Source: Bryopsis sp. KO-2023 (Eukaryota; Chlorophyta; Ulvophyceae; Bryopsidales; Bryopsidaceae). From it: a stretch of DNA of 64,000 bases. Under the pieces are notes generated by a model. It was not told the origin of the DNA. It did no database searches and saw nothing but the letters and a program-made list of their open reading frames with translations. Made by a program: the position numbers and the translations under genes. Below, piece by piece: positions 10,401 through 23,063 of this stretch; position 1 is the first letter of the stretch; each line of letters begins with the position of its first letter. The stretch lies in assembly GCA_030272585.1 (NCBI GenBank), contig BSYQ01000007.1, positions 1,864,001 to 1,928,000 on the forward strand, in the 5' to 3' direction.

Positions 10401-13400
10401 TAATCACCCCTACCTGTTTCAAGGAGCGGAGCCTGGCCCACCTTACACAACAGGTAAGGCGGCACGTCAGTTCAGTTTTCCATATTCTTACAAAAACCCT
10501 TGCTATTTTGAAGAATCAGTCAGTGCTGAGCAAAATATTACCCCCTGGACTCTGTCTTGAGAAGTTCAGGTGGAGCTCTGGTAAGGTGGAGGGGTGGGAA
10601 AATCACCGAAAGAAAGAAAGAAATGCAGGAAATTGGGTTGCAGAATGGATGAAAGGGTGTGTGTGTGTGGCTGCAGGTGAGCACTTGGTCGAAAACTCCG
10701 GGAAGCTGGTGCTCCTGGACAAGCTCCTGCCCAAGCTGCAGGAGAGAGGGTCCCGAGTGCTGATATTTTCTCAAATGACCCGAGTGTTGGACATCCTGGA
10801 GGATTACTCCATCTATCGACAATACAATTACTGCAGGATCGATGGAAACACCTCCGGGGAGGATCGAGAAAATGCCATCGACATGTTCAACCGTGACGGC
10901 TCCGAGAAGTTCATGTTTTTGCTGTCGACGAGGGCTGGGGGGCTGGGCATCAATCTCGCCACAGCGGACATCGTGGTTTTGTACGACAGCGATTGGAACC
11001 CTCAGATGGATTTGCAAGCCATGGACAGAGCGCACAGGATCGGGCAGAAAAAGGAGGTGCAGGTGTTTCGTTTCTGCGTGGAGAATTCGATCGAGGAAAA
11101 AGTGATCGAGAAAGCGTACAAGAAGCTGAGGCTCGATGCGTTGGTGATTCAGCAAGGGAGGTTGACCGAAAACAGCAAGACGAAAGTGAACAAGGAGGAT
11201 TTGCTCAACATGGTCCGGTACGGAGCGGAGTTGGTGTTTTCCAGCGAGGTGAGATTGGGCGGTTTTTCGGCAGGGCAAACAGGAGGTTAATGCATCTAAC
11301 TGTTGATGGCCATGCTAATTGCATTTTTTTTTTCTTTTTTCGATCGGTGAATTAGGCTGGGGCAATCACGGATGCAGACATTGATGCGATCATCGCCAAG
11401 GGAGAAAAGGACACGAAGGAACTCAACGAGAAAATGCAGGAATTCACAGAGAACGCAATGAAATTCACGTTGGATGGAAATCTGTCGATTTATGATTACA
11501 AGGAGGAGGAAGAGGAGCCTGTCACCAACAACGTGGACCTCAAGGCAATCATCGGTAAAAGAGAGGGCTTTTTTTTCCGCTAATCAATTTTCGATTTTTT
11601 ATCTTGAGAATTTTCTGCGGCCAATGTGCATAGACGTTGCATGCTTTTTGAAGTCGACCTTATCGATCCCCCCAAGACATGCAACTGTGCTTGTCCTGCT
11701 CTGTTTTGTTTTAAATTGCGGACGGTAGTTGGAAGCTAAACTATGCTCCATATGCTCTCCATCAGGAATGCTCTAGTTTATGTTTGCAATGCAAGCAAAA
11801 TTGCATCTTTTCTTTCTTGGTTTTGAGTATTTTTCCTGATTTGGACGATGCCCAACAGGGAACAACTGGGTCGATCCCCCGAAGCGAGAGAGAAAACGGG
11901 TCCTCAATTATTCTGAAAGTGACTACTACAAGCAGGTGATCTCCTTCACGCATCGCCCGCACAAACAACCGTTATCGCCCCTTTCAATGGAATTATCGTT
12001 ACTGCATGGTCAGTCGCATCGTTCCAGAAGTGAAACATTTCGTAGATGTTTTCCCTGCTTCAAGAGCTTCCGATGACCGATTGTTTCTAAAAATAGAATC
12101 TGGGTTTTGGCTGTTTTTTGGGGGGCAATAGGCAATGAAGACAGGGAAATCAGAACGGTCGACGGGACCTCGGCTGCCGAAAATGCCTCAACTGCAAGAC
12201 TTTCAGTTTTTTGATGTCCGAAGGCTGACGGAGCTCTTCGAACAAGAAAACGCATTCGAAGTGTGGAAGCATCAACAGAAACAGAAGGAGGAACAAGCAA
12301 AGGCCCCGGTCCGTTGATATTTTAATCCAAATATCCACCTTGTTTATTTATTTTATTTTATTTTGCTTTTCTTTATTCATTATTATTTTTATTGTTGGGT
12401 GGGGGAGTGAAGCGGAGAGAAGGAGAGTGATTTCTGTGATATTTTGGTTTTAAATATTTTTCTTTCCACTTTTTTTGGGGGGGGGCGGGACGGGGGGAAG
12501 AGCAGTGTGCTTTTTTTTCAAGTTTTTCAGACTGATTTTCAGAACAACTGTGTTTTTGAGGGAGTAATTGCTTCTGTGTATTCTTTTCCAAATGTAGGCA
12601 GCTTCAGATGAACCCGAGGGCGCCGAGCTGGTTCCAGGGCCTGACGATCCGCAGCCGCTGACCGAGGAAGAAGTCGCTGAGAAGGATCAATTGCTGGAAG
12701 CCGGGTTCACTAATTGGAACAGAAGGGATTTCAATGCATTCTGCAGAGCGTGCGAAAAGTATGGGCGAGGGGACATTGGTTCGATTTCCAAGGAAATTGA
12801 CGGGAAAACGGAGGAAGAGGTGGAAGCGTACTCCAAGGTAGGTGGAGCGATGGGGAAGGCCTGTTCCGCTATTTGGTCAGATTATTTACAATTAGAGCTG
12901 GAGAATGCAGAAAGAGGGGGGGGGGGAAGGTAAAAATATATTTATAGGACAGTACAAACCACGGTACAAACCATGGTACAAACCGCCTTGGATGATTCCG
13001 AGGGGAAAAACCTACCTTGTGGGGTCGATGAGTTTGCATGACACTCTGTTAAACTTTTCTTCAGGTGTTTTGGGCAAGGTACCAAGAGCTGAACGAGTTT
13101 GAGCGGATCGTGAAAAATATTGAAAAGGGAGAGCAGAAGATACAGAGGCAGCAGGACATCATGGATGCCATCAGTGCGAAACTCGATCGATACAAGAATC
13201 CCTGGTTGGAGCTGAAGGTTCGGACAGTGTTAGGATGAAATCTATACGTTTAAAAAGATAAAAAGAAAATTAAAATAAATTAAATGTTTGTTGGGGCGGA
13301 CATCCAGGAAGATTCTCGACCAATAGCAAAATTCACTCAAACTCTTCATTGCTCGGTGATCATCCTGATGTTTTTTTTTCTCACGAAAACAATTTCGAGT

Positions 13401-13846
13401 TAAGCAAATCCACCAGAAGAGAGGTTGTGCATTTTATGGAGTCCTTGACTGTTTGGATTTCTGTTTTCTATTTTTAGATCCAGTATGGCTCGAACAAAGG
13501 AAAAGCTTACACAGAAGAGGAGGATCGATTCATCATTTGCATGGCTCACAAGCTGGGCTACGGAAACTGGGATGAATTGAAGGCGGAGATTCGAAAAAGC
13601 TGGAGGTTTCGTTTCGATTGGTTTTTCAAGAGCCGGACACCGCAGGAATTGGCAAGAAGATGCGACACGCTGATCCGTTTGATCGAGAGGGAGAACGAGG
13701 AGCTGGAAATTCATGAGAAAGAAGAAAGGAAAAAAATGACATCTCGGAGAGGGGGATCGAAAGCAAGCGAGAGCAGCGGGGGATCCACGAAACGAAAAGT
13801 CAGCGCCAACGGAGGACTTTCTTCCAAGAAAGCAAAAATGTTTTGA
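7481..13846 (+). CDS. ISWI-type chromatin-remodelling ATPase (SNF2 family)
   Basis: Fourteen exons: 7481-7612, 7735-7869, 8392-8486, 8627-8846, 9177-9356, 9670-9834, 9997-10453, 10677-11248, 11356-11554, 11859-11935, 12132-12308, 12598-12837, 13065-13217 and 13478-13846. The total is 3171 nt, 1056 residues, all phases consistent. The SNF2 motor shows GLGKT (motif I, split from LADEM by an intron), DEAH (II), ITGTPLQNN (III), [11 protein letters not shown] (V) and [11 protein letters not shown] (VI). The HAND region follows, then SANT ([12 protein letters not shown]) and SLIDE ([18 protein letters not shown]), the combination that defines ISWI. The acidic N-terminus and lysine-rich C-terminus are typical. 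It slides nucleosomes in the nucleus and resembles plant CHR11/CHR17. Introns carry T-rich tails and a GT microsatellite. Confidence 0.96.
9960..9983. repeat. GT dinucleotide microsatellite in an ISWI intron
   Basis: About twelve GT units lie directly before the acceptor of ISWI exon 7, replacing the usual T-rich tract. A shorter GT run sits just before exon 8 near 10660. Length variation here could affect acceptor recognition (inference). Confidence 0.9.
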
Positions 13847-14927
13847 AGTAATGGTCTATTTTTTTCTCTCTTGTTTTTTTTTATTTGGTTGGTTGACCAA
13901 ACGAAAGGTGGTGGTTGAAAGGGGGCACATACATAAATATGCAAACACACATATATAGAGAGTGTGTCAATCTGATGGGTGGTTTGTGAAATCAGGTTGG
14001 GGCGACAGGATCGAATTGATTTCGTGGAGGGAAGAGGTGGTGGTGGTGGTTTTAGATTCTTTTGGAGTTATGGAATTCATGACTAAGAAATGCTGTCTTG
14101 CCTTTTGTGTGAAATGTGTGGGAGGGGTATTGGTTTTGGTTGGCTGGGCATAGTTCCGAGAGGGAGGGGGGGGGGGTGAAATATGACAGGATGTATTGAT
14201 TATATAGAGACTGGGGAAGACTTCGGATAATTAGAAAATGAGAGCAGCATTGAGGGAAGGGAGGTTTGAGAAAGAATCGTAGGGGGATTCTGATTTAATC
14301 GATGAGTTTGTGTAGCACCTTGGGGATCCCTCTGTGTGTCGCAGAAAAACAGAAGGATTTCAGCTCGAATTTGTTCTGTTTGCAAGGCATGATTTTTAAT
14401 AAGAAACACTGGAACATGAGGCCAGGTCGAATATCATATACTCACCCTTGTTCAGTGATCCTCGAGAGCTCTCTGGAATGGGACAGCTCATTGCCTGTGA
14501 TGGAGCTGGTTTCAGGCTTCTGATGAATGATCAATAGATGGAACAAAAAGGGGATTGGTCGATTTTTCGAGGAAATTAGCAAGCATCAGCGCTGCCAAGT
14601 TGCTGTGTGTTTTATTCTGCGAGTGGATGCAGGCTATGATGATGTGTTGGGGTGCATTCCATCTCGCTTGGTTTCAATTGAGGGGTGCTACTCTTGGTAT
14701 TTCATTGAGACCCCTCAGATAGAAAACAGACGCGTGATCCTTGACAGGATGGCCGTGTTGCACTAAGTGCTTAAACCCAAGTTTCCGATCGGGGGTTCAA
14801 CCCCCAGCTGCCACCTATGAATTTCCTTGCCCATTCTTTTTTCCTTGCCCCCACATTTTTGAGCCAGTTTGTAATAACACAGTACAAACCATCATTTTTT
14901 TACAGCCCAGACATCCCACAACACTGC
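13847..14927. other. Convergent intergenic region, ISWI / COX15 3' ends
   Basis: About 1.1 kb between two converging genes with no credible coding frame. It holds their 3' untranslated regions. Near the COX15 side lies a tRNA-like fragment, described separately. Confidence 0.6.
14733..14816 (+). other. Degenerate tRNA-Leu-like fragment (tRNA pseudogene or SINE head)
   Basis: The start GACAGGATGGCCG with CTAAG shortly after resembles a tRNA-Leu 5' half and A box. A B-box-like GGTTCAACCCC follows about 45 bases later. The acceptor ends pair badly, the anticodon stem cannot be formed convincingly and the T arm is mispaired. It is therefore unlikely to be a working tRNA and more likely a pseudogene or the head of a tRNA-derived SINE. 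Confidence 0.3.
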
Positions 14928-17665
14928 CTAGTTCACTTGAGTGATCGCAACCAAAGATACCACCACTCCCAGAGCTGCCAGATCCACACCGTATCTTCCT
15001 GCCAGCCTCCCAAAATGTGTTGGAGATGGCGACCTAACCGAATGGAGTGCTGCAAGAAGCAGGGTGAAAAGCGTCAAGGCCCCGGCCTGGTGTGCTGACC
15101 CCAGACTGACAGGAACGCAGTTGAGGAGGGTGGCCACCCCAAGGGAAACCTGAGCCACCGTCATGCCCATCACGGAATGGATCAGTAGCCGGGTGGTGGA
15201 GTGCATAGGGATTCGAAGGGAGGAAAGCCACAGTGCGGTGGTTGCTCCCAGAGTCGTGATGGCCAGCACCCTAATCAATGAGAATGAGCAAAAAATGTCA
15301 GTTGTGGGGATTCCAAGAGGTCAAAGTTACCAGCTAAAGAGCCCCCGACCTGTGATTGAACTGGACTGCGGCTGTGTTTTCGAAAAAATTGCGAAGGCCA
15401 CCCATTTCCCAGTACTCGGATGGAAACCATTCGTCATCCATGGTGGGAAATGAGTTGTAAACGTGGCCAGCTTGCAGCCCAGCGACGAAAGCTCCTGATG
15501 CGGCTGTGACCCCCACCAAAGCACTCAGAGGTAGGAGCCTACCCCTCAGTTTCGAAGCCCCTGAGAGAATCAAACATGAGCATTCAGAAGAATGGTAACC
15601 TTGCCACTGGTTGACCGAAAACATTTCCAACGAGGAAGGCCCATTTGGACGAGATCATCTTTGATATTATTAATCTAAGTAAGACTGGAACGTTTCCTTC
15701 ACTGAAAGCACTCCCCTCATGTTGCATCTAATGAATTCCACCATAGGCTTGGCGTCCGAAAGTTGTGGAGGAGGAACCGTTTATTGGAGTTTGGGGTGGT
15801 TCACCTTCTATCATTGACTTGGGCGCTGTGGAGAGTAGGGGCTTCGGGGAGGCCAGAGATAGGGTGGTCCATGCTAAAACTGCATATATGGAAAAAGCGG
15901 ACATCAAGTGGGTGGCCAGGCGGTATGGGCTGACTCGGGGCACCCCATACTCATGTTCAGGGTCCTGCAGGAAGAAAAAAATCAGAAAAAGCCCAAAAGC
16001 ATAAATTACAGCATTCCAGGTGGATCAATCTGAAAGAGAGCAAACTCCAAAAGAAATGTCATTTGATGCGCCAAGAAAAAAACGATGTCTCAAAAAAAAG
16101 AAAAGCATCGCACACCTTGAGTCCACTTTTCACCATCCACCATCCGACCAATCCTTGCGCCCCACCCATCAAGAAAAGAAGACTCAATCTTTTGCCCAGC
16201 GGGGCTGAGATGGCTTTCTTGGCAAGGAAATATGACGCCGGGATGGCAAATAGCAACCCCAACGTCCGGCCCCACATTCTGTGAGCATATTCCATCCCGA
16301 AGATGAATTTGAACTCGGCCAGGGTTATGCCCTGGTTCACACGCATCCATTCCGGGCTGGTTTTGTACTTGGCAAATTCCAGGTCCCAATCCTCCGGAGT
16401 CTGTGGCAAGCGTTCCCCTGAACAAAAGCAAAAGACAGAAGGAAATAAGGCCAAGCCAATTAGACATCGATCGCCCAAAACAGATGGATGAATCAAGCAA
16501 CAAACGATCAGTGTCAAATCATGGCAAGACGACCACCTCCTTGGCATACCAGTGAATTTCCAATCCGTCATGGAAAGGCCTGACCGGGTTAATCTGGTGA
16601 CCCCTCCAAGGATGACCAAGCTGAAAACACATCCACTGCAAATCCCCAACCATGCAACCAATTGGCGTCTCATGGACTCAGGGACCTCCTTCGAAAGAAG
16701 ATCCACACTCCAAATCTGGCACACCCACACGAGTTTTCTTGGGGGAGAAAAAAAACTATAGATCCCTGTGGTTGATACTTTCAATGGCATCAAATTTCGA
16801 TGAAGACATGACATTGTGATATGGATGCGTCCCTTTTCTGCATACTTTGCTTTCTTGCTGTTGAATGGCCGGGCTCAGCGTGCTCTTCCATCTCATCCAC
16901 CATCCAGAAACTAGGACACGCATCAATCCTTCTTCAGTATTATTATCGCTGTTCATTCACAAAAAAAAACCTGCAACAGCTCTGCCATCAAACTGTAATG
17001 TCAGAACTCTGTCATGGCCCCCAGCTGAGAATCCATCCCAGAAAGAGGCCTGTGAAACTTCTCAAAAAGATAACAAAAACAATGCTTGATGCATCGTATC
17101 AAAACAGGGGAACCAATGAGCATGACACCTTTTGCTTGTCTTAGCATGCCCTTCTTTGTAGTTTTCCGTAGTTTTCTTAGAAAACCTAGCATCTAGATTG
17201 AGTTTTGTTGAGTATTAAACAAACCTTGTCCTCTTTGTGTGATGGCTTCTTTTGTTCCATGAAATGCTCCAGCCGCAAAGCCCTGTTCTTTAAAAAACAA
17301 CATTACCCCCATCCCCCGATCTTATCAGAAAAGGAAGAAAAAAAACATACCCATCGAGCACTTTTTTTTTAGTAACATTTTGGATGTAATACTTCATCCT
17401 TTGGACAAAAAACACACACATATTTATGTAAAGGCAAAATTTTCATACCAGATGTTATTACACCTTTGAAAAGTACCTTTTGTGTTTTTAGGAAAGGGAT
17501 CGATTCCTGGAAGAACCCCCTGGTCGTGTTTGAGAATTTCTGGATGGATTCTGGTTGAGCCCTGGCCGCCCAGACGTTCGAAATATGTCTGTAGGACGCC
17601 TCGTGGCTTTGGCAAATGTATCTTTCAACAAAAAAAGCCAACCTCTTGCCAAAAACTCTAGACAT
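14928..17665 (-). CDS. COX15: Heme A synthase COX15, mitochondrial
   Basis: Six exons on the minus strand: 17665-17477, 16715-16550, 16417-16116, 15964-15742, 15560-15350 and 15270-14928. Phases close to 477 residues. The first exon encodes a 63-residue Arg/Ser-rich, acid-poor leader starting MSRVFGKR, fitting a mitochondrial presequence. The remainder follows COX15: LVILGGVTRLTRSGLSMTDW, the heme-ligand helices containing EYAHRMWGR, VPRVSPYRLATHL, ASGAFVAGLQAGHVYNSFP, FNHR and finally AHQAGALTLF. There are about eight transmembrane segments. The enzyme oxidises a methyl group of heme O to give heme A for cytochrome c oxidase, in the inner membrane. Its start lies 247 bp from that of the divergent NAA10 gene. 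A decayed second copy is present near 50.5-51.2 kb. Confidence 0.95.
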
Positions 17666-17912
17666 GGTGTCTCTCCGCTCAACGATTCAACCGTCGTCAC
17701 ACTTTTTACTTCTTTTTTTTTAAATTGATGCATGATCGCTCTGAGTCAGAACTTTTCCTCGTCAAATCCTGCATGAACGAGCATCATTCCATCGAGTGGA
17801 GGAGACTTTGAGCGTTGTTGTCTCGCCGTTACAGGAGTTCATTTCTCAGCGAAAGTGGTTCAAGAAAGGATCGATCGCAAAAAAAAAACGTCCTGATTTC
17901 ACGTGCGAAAGT
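17666..17912. promoter_or_regulatory. Divergent promoter region, COX15 / NAA10
   Basis: Only 247 bp separate the two start codons, so the two transcripts probably share a bidirectional promoter. No named binding site is evident. The role is inferred from orientation and spacing. Confidence 0.55.
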
Positions 17913-19576
17913 ATGGTGAGCATTCGACCGGCGGTGATGGGTGACCTGCTCGCGATGCAGCGGTGCAATCTATTATGGTGAGGGACGGACCTCGCAGTCG
18001 GCGCTCTTCAGCTTTCATTTTCCTGTATTATTTTTGTTCATGTTTTTGGACCACTCTCTCTCTTCTGTATCCAACCCCATTGTGAAGCCGTGGTGATATT
18101 TTTATTTTTTTTTCAAAAAGATTCGATTTTACAAAAAAATAAGCAGAATCAAATTTGTTTTTTTTTTCCTGCAGTCTTCCAGAAAATTACCAACTCAAGG
18201 TGAGAGGATTCTTCACTCAATGGATCTGCAGAAAGAAGTTTTTGATTTTTTTTTCCCACTCTCCTGTGTTTTATTTCACCTTTGCTGATCTTTTGGATTA
18301 GATCAATACAGAAAATAGATAAAATAAAATCATGTCAAAATATATAAATTCAGAAATATCTGACTCTTGCTTCCCGCATTCAATGCGAAAAATAAAAAAA
18401 GACAGGGAAATGTTTTGACGGGTTCTCTGGCTGTTGCTCACTGCTTGCAGTATTACTTCTACCACATTCTCTCGTGGCCACAGCTACTGTACGTAGCAGA
18501 GGATTACGATGGAAAGATCGTTGGCTACGTTCTTGCGAAAATGTGAGTTTTAGGATTGAAAAAATTGACATGTGTCCTCACAATGGTTTCCCGCAAATTG
18601 AACCAAGAAACAAAAATTACCAGAAGTTCTTTTTATGAGGTATGATCGAGTCGGTTTTTCGGATGGTATGTGCATGACTAATCCACCACACCAAGGGTTC
18701 AATGTGTCATCCACACATTTAAGAAGACGCACACACACTCCTTTTTATTTTAATTTTTTGCATGTGGGTGTTCTTTCTTTTTTGTTTTTTTTGGTGGGGG
18801 GTGGAGTTTCTTACTTTCTTTTTTATTGTTCATTTTGTCAGGGAGGAAGAATCCACTGAAGTCCATGGGCACATCACTTCCCTGGCTGTTGCACGTACCC
18901 ACAGAAAACTTGGCCTCGCTACAAAGCTTATGAATGCTGCGCGTAAGTATCTTCGTTTCAAAAAAAAGAGAAAGGAGGAATGGGGGGGAAGAAGTTTTGT
19001 GCATTCCAGGGGGGTGTCGAATTGGTGTTTTCCACGGCAAGAAAAACTCCATCTTGAAGTCCTTTTGTCCTGGGAAAAAATGGAATAATTTCTAATCGCC
19101 GGAATCCCATTGGCTCAAATTGGTCGGTTGTTTTTTTTGATTAGATCACGCCATGGAGGAGGTCTTTGATGCCGAATACTCTTCGTTGCATGTCCGTGTC
19201 ACCAACCTAGGAGCCATCCATCTCTATTCAGATACTTTGGGATACAAGTGAGTGTGAACGCAGCCATTGGCGAGGAATCAGCCGACCCAAACAAAGATTT
19301 GGGCTACTCCCAATGAGCAAAAACTGCTCCCAAGGAAGCGGCCCTCTCGTTACCAGTCACATGTGCATGTTCAGACACCAATTGTATGGCTGATGTCCAT
19401 GTTGGTGGTGTGGGTGCGTACAACCAGTGCTTTGTGGGAATTGATCTTTTCGATTTTGTTGCAGGATCCATGACACCGAATCGAAATACTATGCCGATGG
19501 GGAAGATGCCTATGACATGCAGAGAGTGTTCAAACCCTCTGCCGCAGGGAAACCAAGCAAGAGACCACAGGAATGA
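17913..19576 (+). CDS. NAA10: N-alpha-acetyltransferase catalytic subunit NAA10 (ARD1)
   Basis: Six exons: 17913-17977, 18175-18199, 18451-18542, 18842-18942, 19145-19247 and 19465-19576. This gives 165 residues with consistent phases. Exon 2 is only 25 nt and encodes the conserved CLPENYQLK segment. The product reads like NAA10 throughout: [50 protein letters not shown], the acetyl-CoA loop RKLGLA, the LHVRVTN strand, [12 protein letters not shown] and [12 protein letters not shown]. It is the catalytic part of the NatA complex, which acetylates N-termini of nascent proteins on cytosolic ribosomes. The frame stays open upstream to 17796, but the family start and homology favour the ATG at 17913. 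The C-terminal tail is short compared with animal NAA10. Confidence 0.95.
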
Positions 19577-20735
19577 TGGAAAGCCGCATGCGATCCATGC
19601 ATCGATCGTGCTTCTCTTGATGGCATTGAGACAAACGCTGAATTGGACGGAGGGTTGCACCCTTCCCTACAAAAAAATTAGGGTGGTTTCAGATTGGTTT
19701 CAGATTGTTGAGTCTTGTGTTTGAGCGAGGGGGTCATTTTCATCAAAATTAGGAAAAGAATGAAATGTACGCATTTCATCATTGATCCCGAAGGCAGTTT
19801 GTGGGTGTTGATTTGGGCCTTACCTTAGAATGAAAATGGACATAACATGATATTAACATGGGCTGACTTTGACTTGCCCCCTTTCTCTTTTCATCCATTT
19901 TTTTGTTGTTGCAGCTTTTTGTAGAGAGTGCATGGGAGTTCCTTTTGGGGGGGGGGGTCGACCTGCCTCTCTTCTGAAGGTAGATTTGTGGTTTTGAAAT
20001 ACTGTGATGACTTTTACAAGAATCTATTGTTTCGAATTCCCTTATGCCAGTACGAGCGAGGAAAAAAAAATTCCTCCTCCCCCTCTTCTAGAATCCGCCA
20101 AAAAAAACTGATAAGAGAAAGTCCACTTTCTTGGAAAGTTGAAAAAAAACTGAAAAGAAAACCATTCATTAATTAAGTTGAGGCATAATGTACTGCAAAA
20201 AAAAAGATATGAGGGTTCTTCATGCAGAAAAATGTAGGCCATGGAATCCAAAAAGAAAAAAACGACTCCTGCATGGGACTGAACCCCAGCTGAAATGGCA
20301 GCAGGATGCATATTGAAGAGTGCACCAAAAAAACAACTGCTACACTTCTTTTGCAGTCCTTCTGTTGTACATTCCAGCCCCTATTTTCTGATTCCAGCCT
20401 TATTTTCCGACGAGATCCCACAACTTGTCAGCAGCAGCAACTGTATGGGATCTGGAAGGAATTCGAAAGAGTTTGGGATTTCGGTTGTCTCGGTCAGACA
20501 CATTTCCCTCGACGCAGTCGCTGCTGGAACTGTGAAATTTGATGTTCGTGAAGTGGTGCTGCAACCCCAGCGTGCACCTGCAAGAGAGGCATCCATTCTC
20601 TCGAGCCGTTTTCATATTTTCCCTTGATTGCTGTTGGGCAAAAAGTAAGGTTTCTTTCGAATCGAAAATGGAAGCAGCATGGAACAGGGTCAGGAAAATG
20701 AAACAAGGAGCTGAATCTGCGTGAAGAGAGGAAAA
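19577..20735. other. Gene-poor region after NAA10
   Basis: About 1.2 kb with no open frame I can assign. It contains homopolymer A/T runs and, around 20265-20300, a short stretch (GGGACTGAACCCCAGCTG) whose complement resembles a tRNA B box. A minus-strand acceptor near 20660 could start a further exon of the coiled-coil gene, but the evidence is weak. Confidence 0.4.
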
Positions 20736-21545
20736 CTCACTTCATTTTCTTGGCATCGTTTTCTTTTTCGGAAACCACCTTCATCCTTTTGGACACTGAA
20801 GCAAGACCTTCCTTGATCTCTTCTTCTTCTGCTGCAATTGCCGTGCTTTTCCCCAAAGAAAAAAAGAAATCAACAAAAATCGAGTTATTTTTTCCTCCCA
20901 CTCATTTCCTCCCACTCATGGATCCTGAAATGCATTTTTTGGGGAAATTTCCAAAAGACAGACAAATCAGCACTTGATTTATTTTCTTTTTATTGTTTGG
21001 TGAATAAGTTTTGATCTCAGGCATTTCTCGGACACTCATCTTATGTGCTCCAGTTTTCTTTTTTTGTCATCAGCAGCATGGGCACTCTCTCTTCCTATGT
21101 TTTTTATCTGCAATTGATGCTCCGACAATTTGGCTTGCTTTTTTGACCTTTCTTTTGTGAGCCGCGCCTCCACCTCAGCCATTTCTAAAAATAGAAACAT
21201 GTGAAAAAAGTTCACCAGCGCAACGTCCAGACCACACCAGAAGGGGACTTTGTTTTTCGTTTCAAGTGGGGATAGGTCTATTCGATTTCCTGCGCGATAC
21301 CTCCGCTTGCCGCGCGTTCCCAGCGACAGTTTTGGTTAAAAAAACGGCCATAGGTTAGCGTTACACATAGACGTCAAGACGGAGCCGCATCCGCGACGAC
21401 TCCGTTGTGGCACCGAACCTCGCAGTGATTGTTGTTCGGCAGTTCGAGCAGTATCACACTCCTTGGCGAGTTCCTCGCTTCGCAGCTGGGACCAAAATTG
21501 CTGTATGTCCTCGTGAAAGTCTGGCAAATGAACCTCCATATCCAT
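20736..21545 (-). CDS. Small coiled-coil protein, uncharacterised (tentative model)
   Basis: The minus-strand ATG at 21545 begins MDMEVHLPDFHED and runs to a donor at 21419. A T-rich acceptor near 21185 resumes in phase with EMAEVEARLTKERSKK and could end at a stop near 21037, giving about 92 residues. A further exon-like piece, about 20842-20739, encodes an acidic then lysine-rich helix ending KENDAKKMK and has a good acceptor, but I found no donor that joins it cleanly. The predicted protein is charged and helical, probably a coiled coil. No family is recognised. It is head-to-head with uL22m, which supports a real promoter at this end. The first two exons are more credible than the rest. 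Confidence 0.45.
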
Positions 21546-21883
21546 AATTCTCAAACTCTCTTCCCCCTCCTTCACACCCGCAGGGGCTAGCCAATCGATA
21601 TTAAAACAAACAAACAAGCACACACAGCAGCACCGCACTGGACGTCCCCAGGCTCAAGAAAATCGGAGACAGGCGAGGATAGACCTGGTTTGAGCAAGCT
21701 GCCACCAATTCTATGTCGTACTGGTACGACATTTCTGGAAGCAGACGTCACAGGCTGGAGCGTGCGGATTTCTGTCTTGTTGCGAATGGGTGGCGAAGGC
21801 GTGACGCAGAAAAGCCGTCACACCCACCGGTTACTTGAGCCAAGAACTGATCGAGCGCTACCGAAGTGTGAAAAGATATTCGC

Positions 21884-23063
21884 ATGTTGTCCGGGTTGAG
21901 AAGGAGTTTGGCAACTTTCGGAAGAATCGCTTCAGAGACCGGTTTGGGCACGAACGTGGGATGCGCTCCCGCTCCAGCGGTTTCGATTCTTAGTCGAGAG
22001 GTATCGAACGCTTTGCACCAGTCGAAGGAGCGAAGCTTGGGGGGCGTCGGCTGGTACTCTGCCTGCCGTGAAACGCGCTCTTTCTGTGCGATTCCTGGGC
22101 CATCGCCGCTGCAACAAACTCCGGGCGGCGCTCAGGCAGACCCGGAGTCGGACTCAGTTGGAGCAGGAGGCGAGCTAGCGAGACACGTGCCTTTGAGGTA
22201 GTTCTGAAATACACAATGCCATTACCGAATTTCTTTGGGCTGGTTGGCCAACAGCATTTTCAATGCATGAGCAATCAAATAAAATGGGTCTGTGCAGTTT
22301 TTTATTTATTTATACATTTTATCATCATCTGAATCCAAAGTCTCAACTTGTGGAATGTATTTTTCAGCCTTTTCCTATTGAGACATTGATTGGACTGTGC
22401 TCCATTGGTTTCTTCCAGATATGAAATTTTAGGATCTTTATTGAAAGCTTTTTGTTGACCTTCCCGATTCTCGATAAATTAATCGATGGCTAGTCAAATT
22501 TATGCCAGAGCAACATCAGCACCCGAACTGTCCGAAAAGTTTTAGGAAAAAGACCTCAAAAGATATATTGCTATCAGAACCCTAATGCGATCCTCTTTCA
22601 CCTCAGATCCGCCCATGCAGTCCGCAGGCATGTGAAAATCAGCCCCAAAAAACTCAACCTCGTAGCCAAGGTGGTCAGACGACTGCACGTGGAGGATGCC
22701 GTGAGTCAATGCGACGCTCTTCCCAAAAAGGCTGCCCGGATCGTGCGGAGCACCATCAGTTCCGCTTGTCGAAACGCGGTCAACAATTTCAAAATGAACT
22801 TCGGTTTGCTGCACATTGATGAGTGCTTCGTGACGCAAGGTCAGAGTCTGAAAAGGGTGTGGATCCATGGTCGAGGGAGAGCGGGCATCAGGAAAAGGTA
22901 CTATTCTCATTTGACAGTCGTCGTGAAGGAAAAAATGGACACGAAGAGGAAGGTCAAATATCAAGCAGCATGGATAGACAGGAACGAGGGGCGGCGGGGA
23001 CGAGGTTTGGGGGCGACTTTCATAGCTAGAAAAATCGATCCGGCTGACCTTGAAAGAGAGTAG
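21884..23063 (+). CDS. Mitochondrial large-subunit ribosomal protein uL22m
   Basis: Two exons, 21884-22197 and 22607-23063, join at phase 2 to give 256 residues. The N-terminus MLSGLRRSLATFGRIAS is a classic amphipathic mitochondrial presequence, followed by a low-complexity linker. The second exon carries the L22 domain: RRHVKISPKKLNLVAKVVR, KKAARIVRSTISSACRNAVNNF, the long beta-hairpin with GQSLKRVWIHGRGRAG and YYSHLTVVVKEK. The spacing resembles land-plant mitochondrial L22. The hairpin lines the peptide exit tunnel in the mitoribosome. The C-terminal arginine-rich extension is also found in organelle versions. Plastid targeting cannot be ruled out by reading alone, but the presequence favours mitochondria. 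It converges with TMEM218, with 235 bp between stops. Confidence 0.9.

Noticed and set aside
14302..14766. Plus-strand short frames after ISWI
   Set aside because: No similarity, no splice context, and they lie in the 3' region between converging genes.
21748..22214. Minus-strand frames (around PVSEAILPKVAKLLL) that first looked like a histone-fold exon
   Set aside because: They are antisense to the first exon of uL22m, whose presequence and splice phase fit perfectly, and no minus-strand join works.
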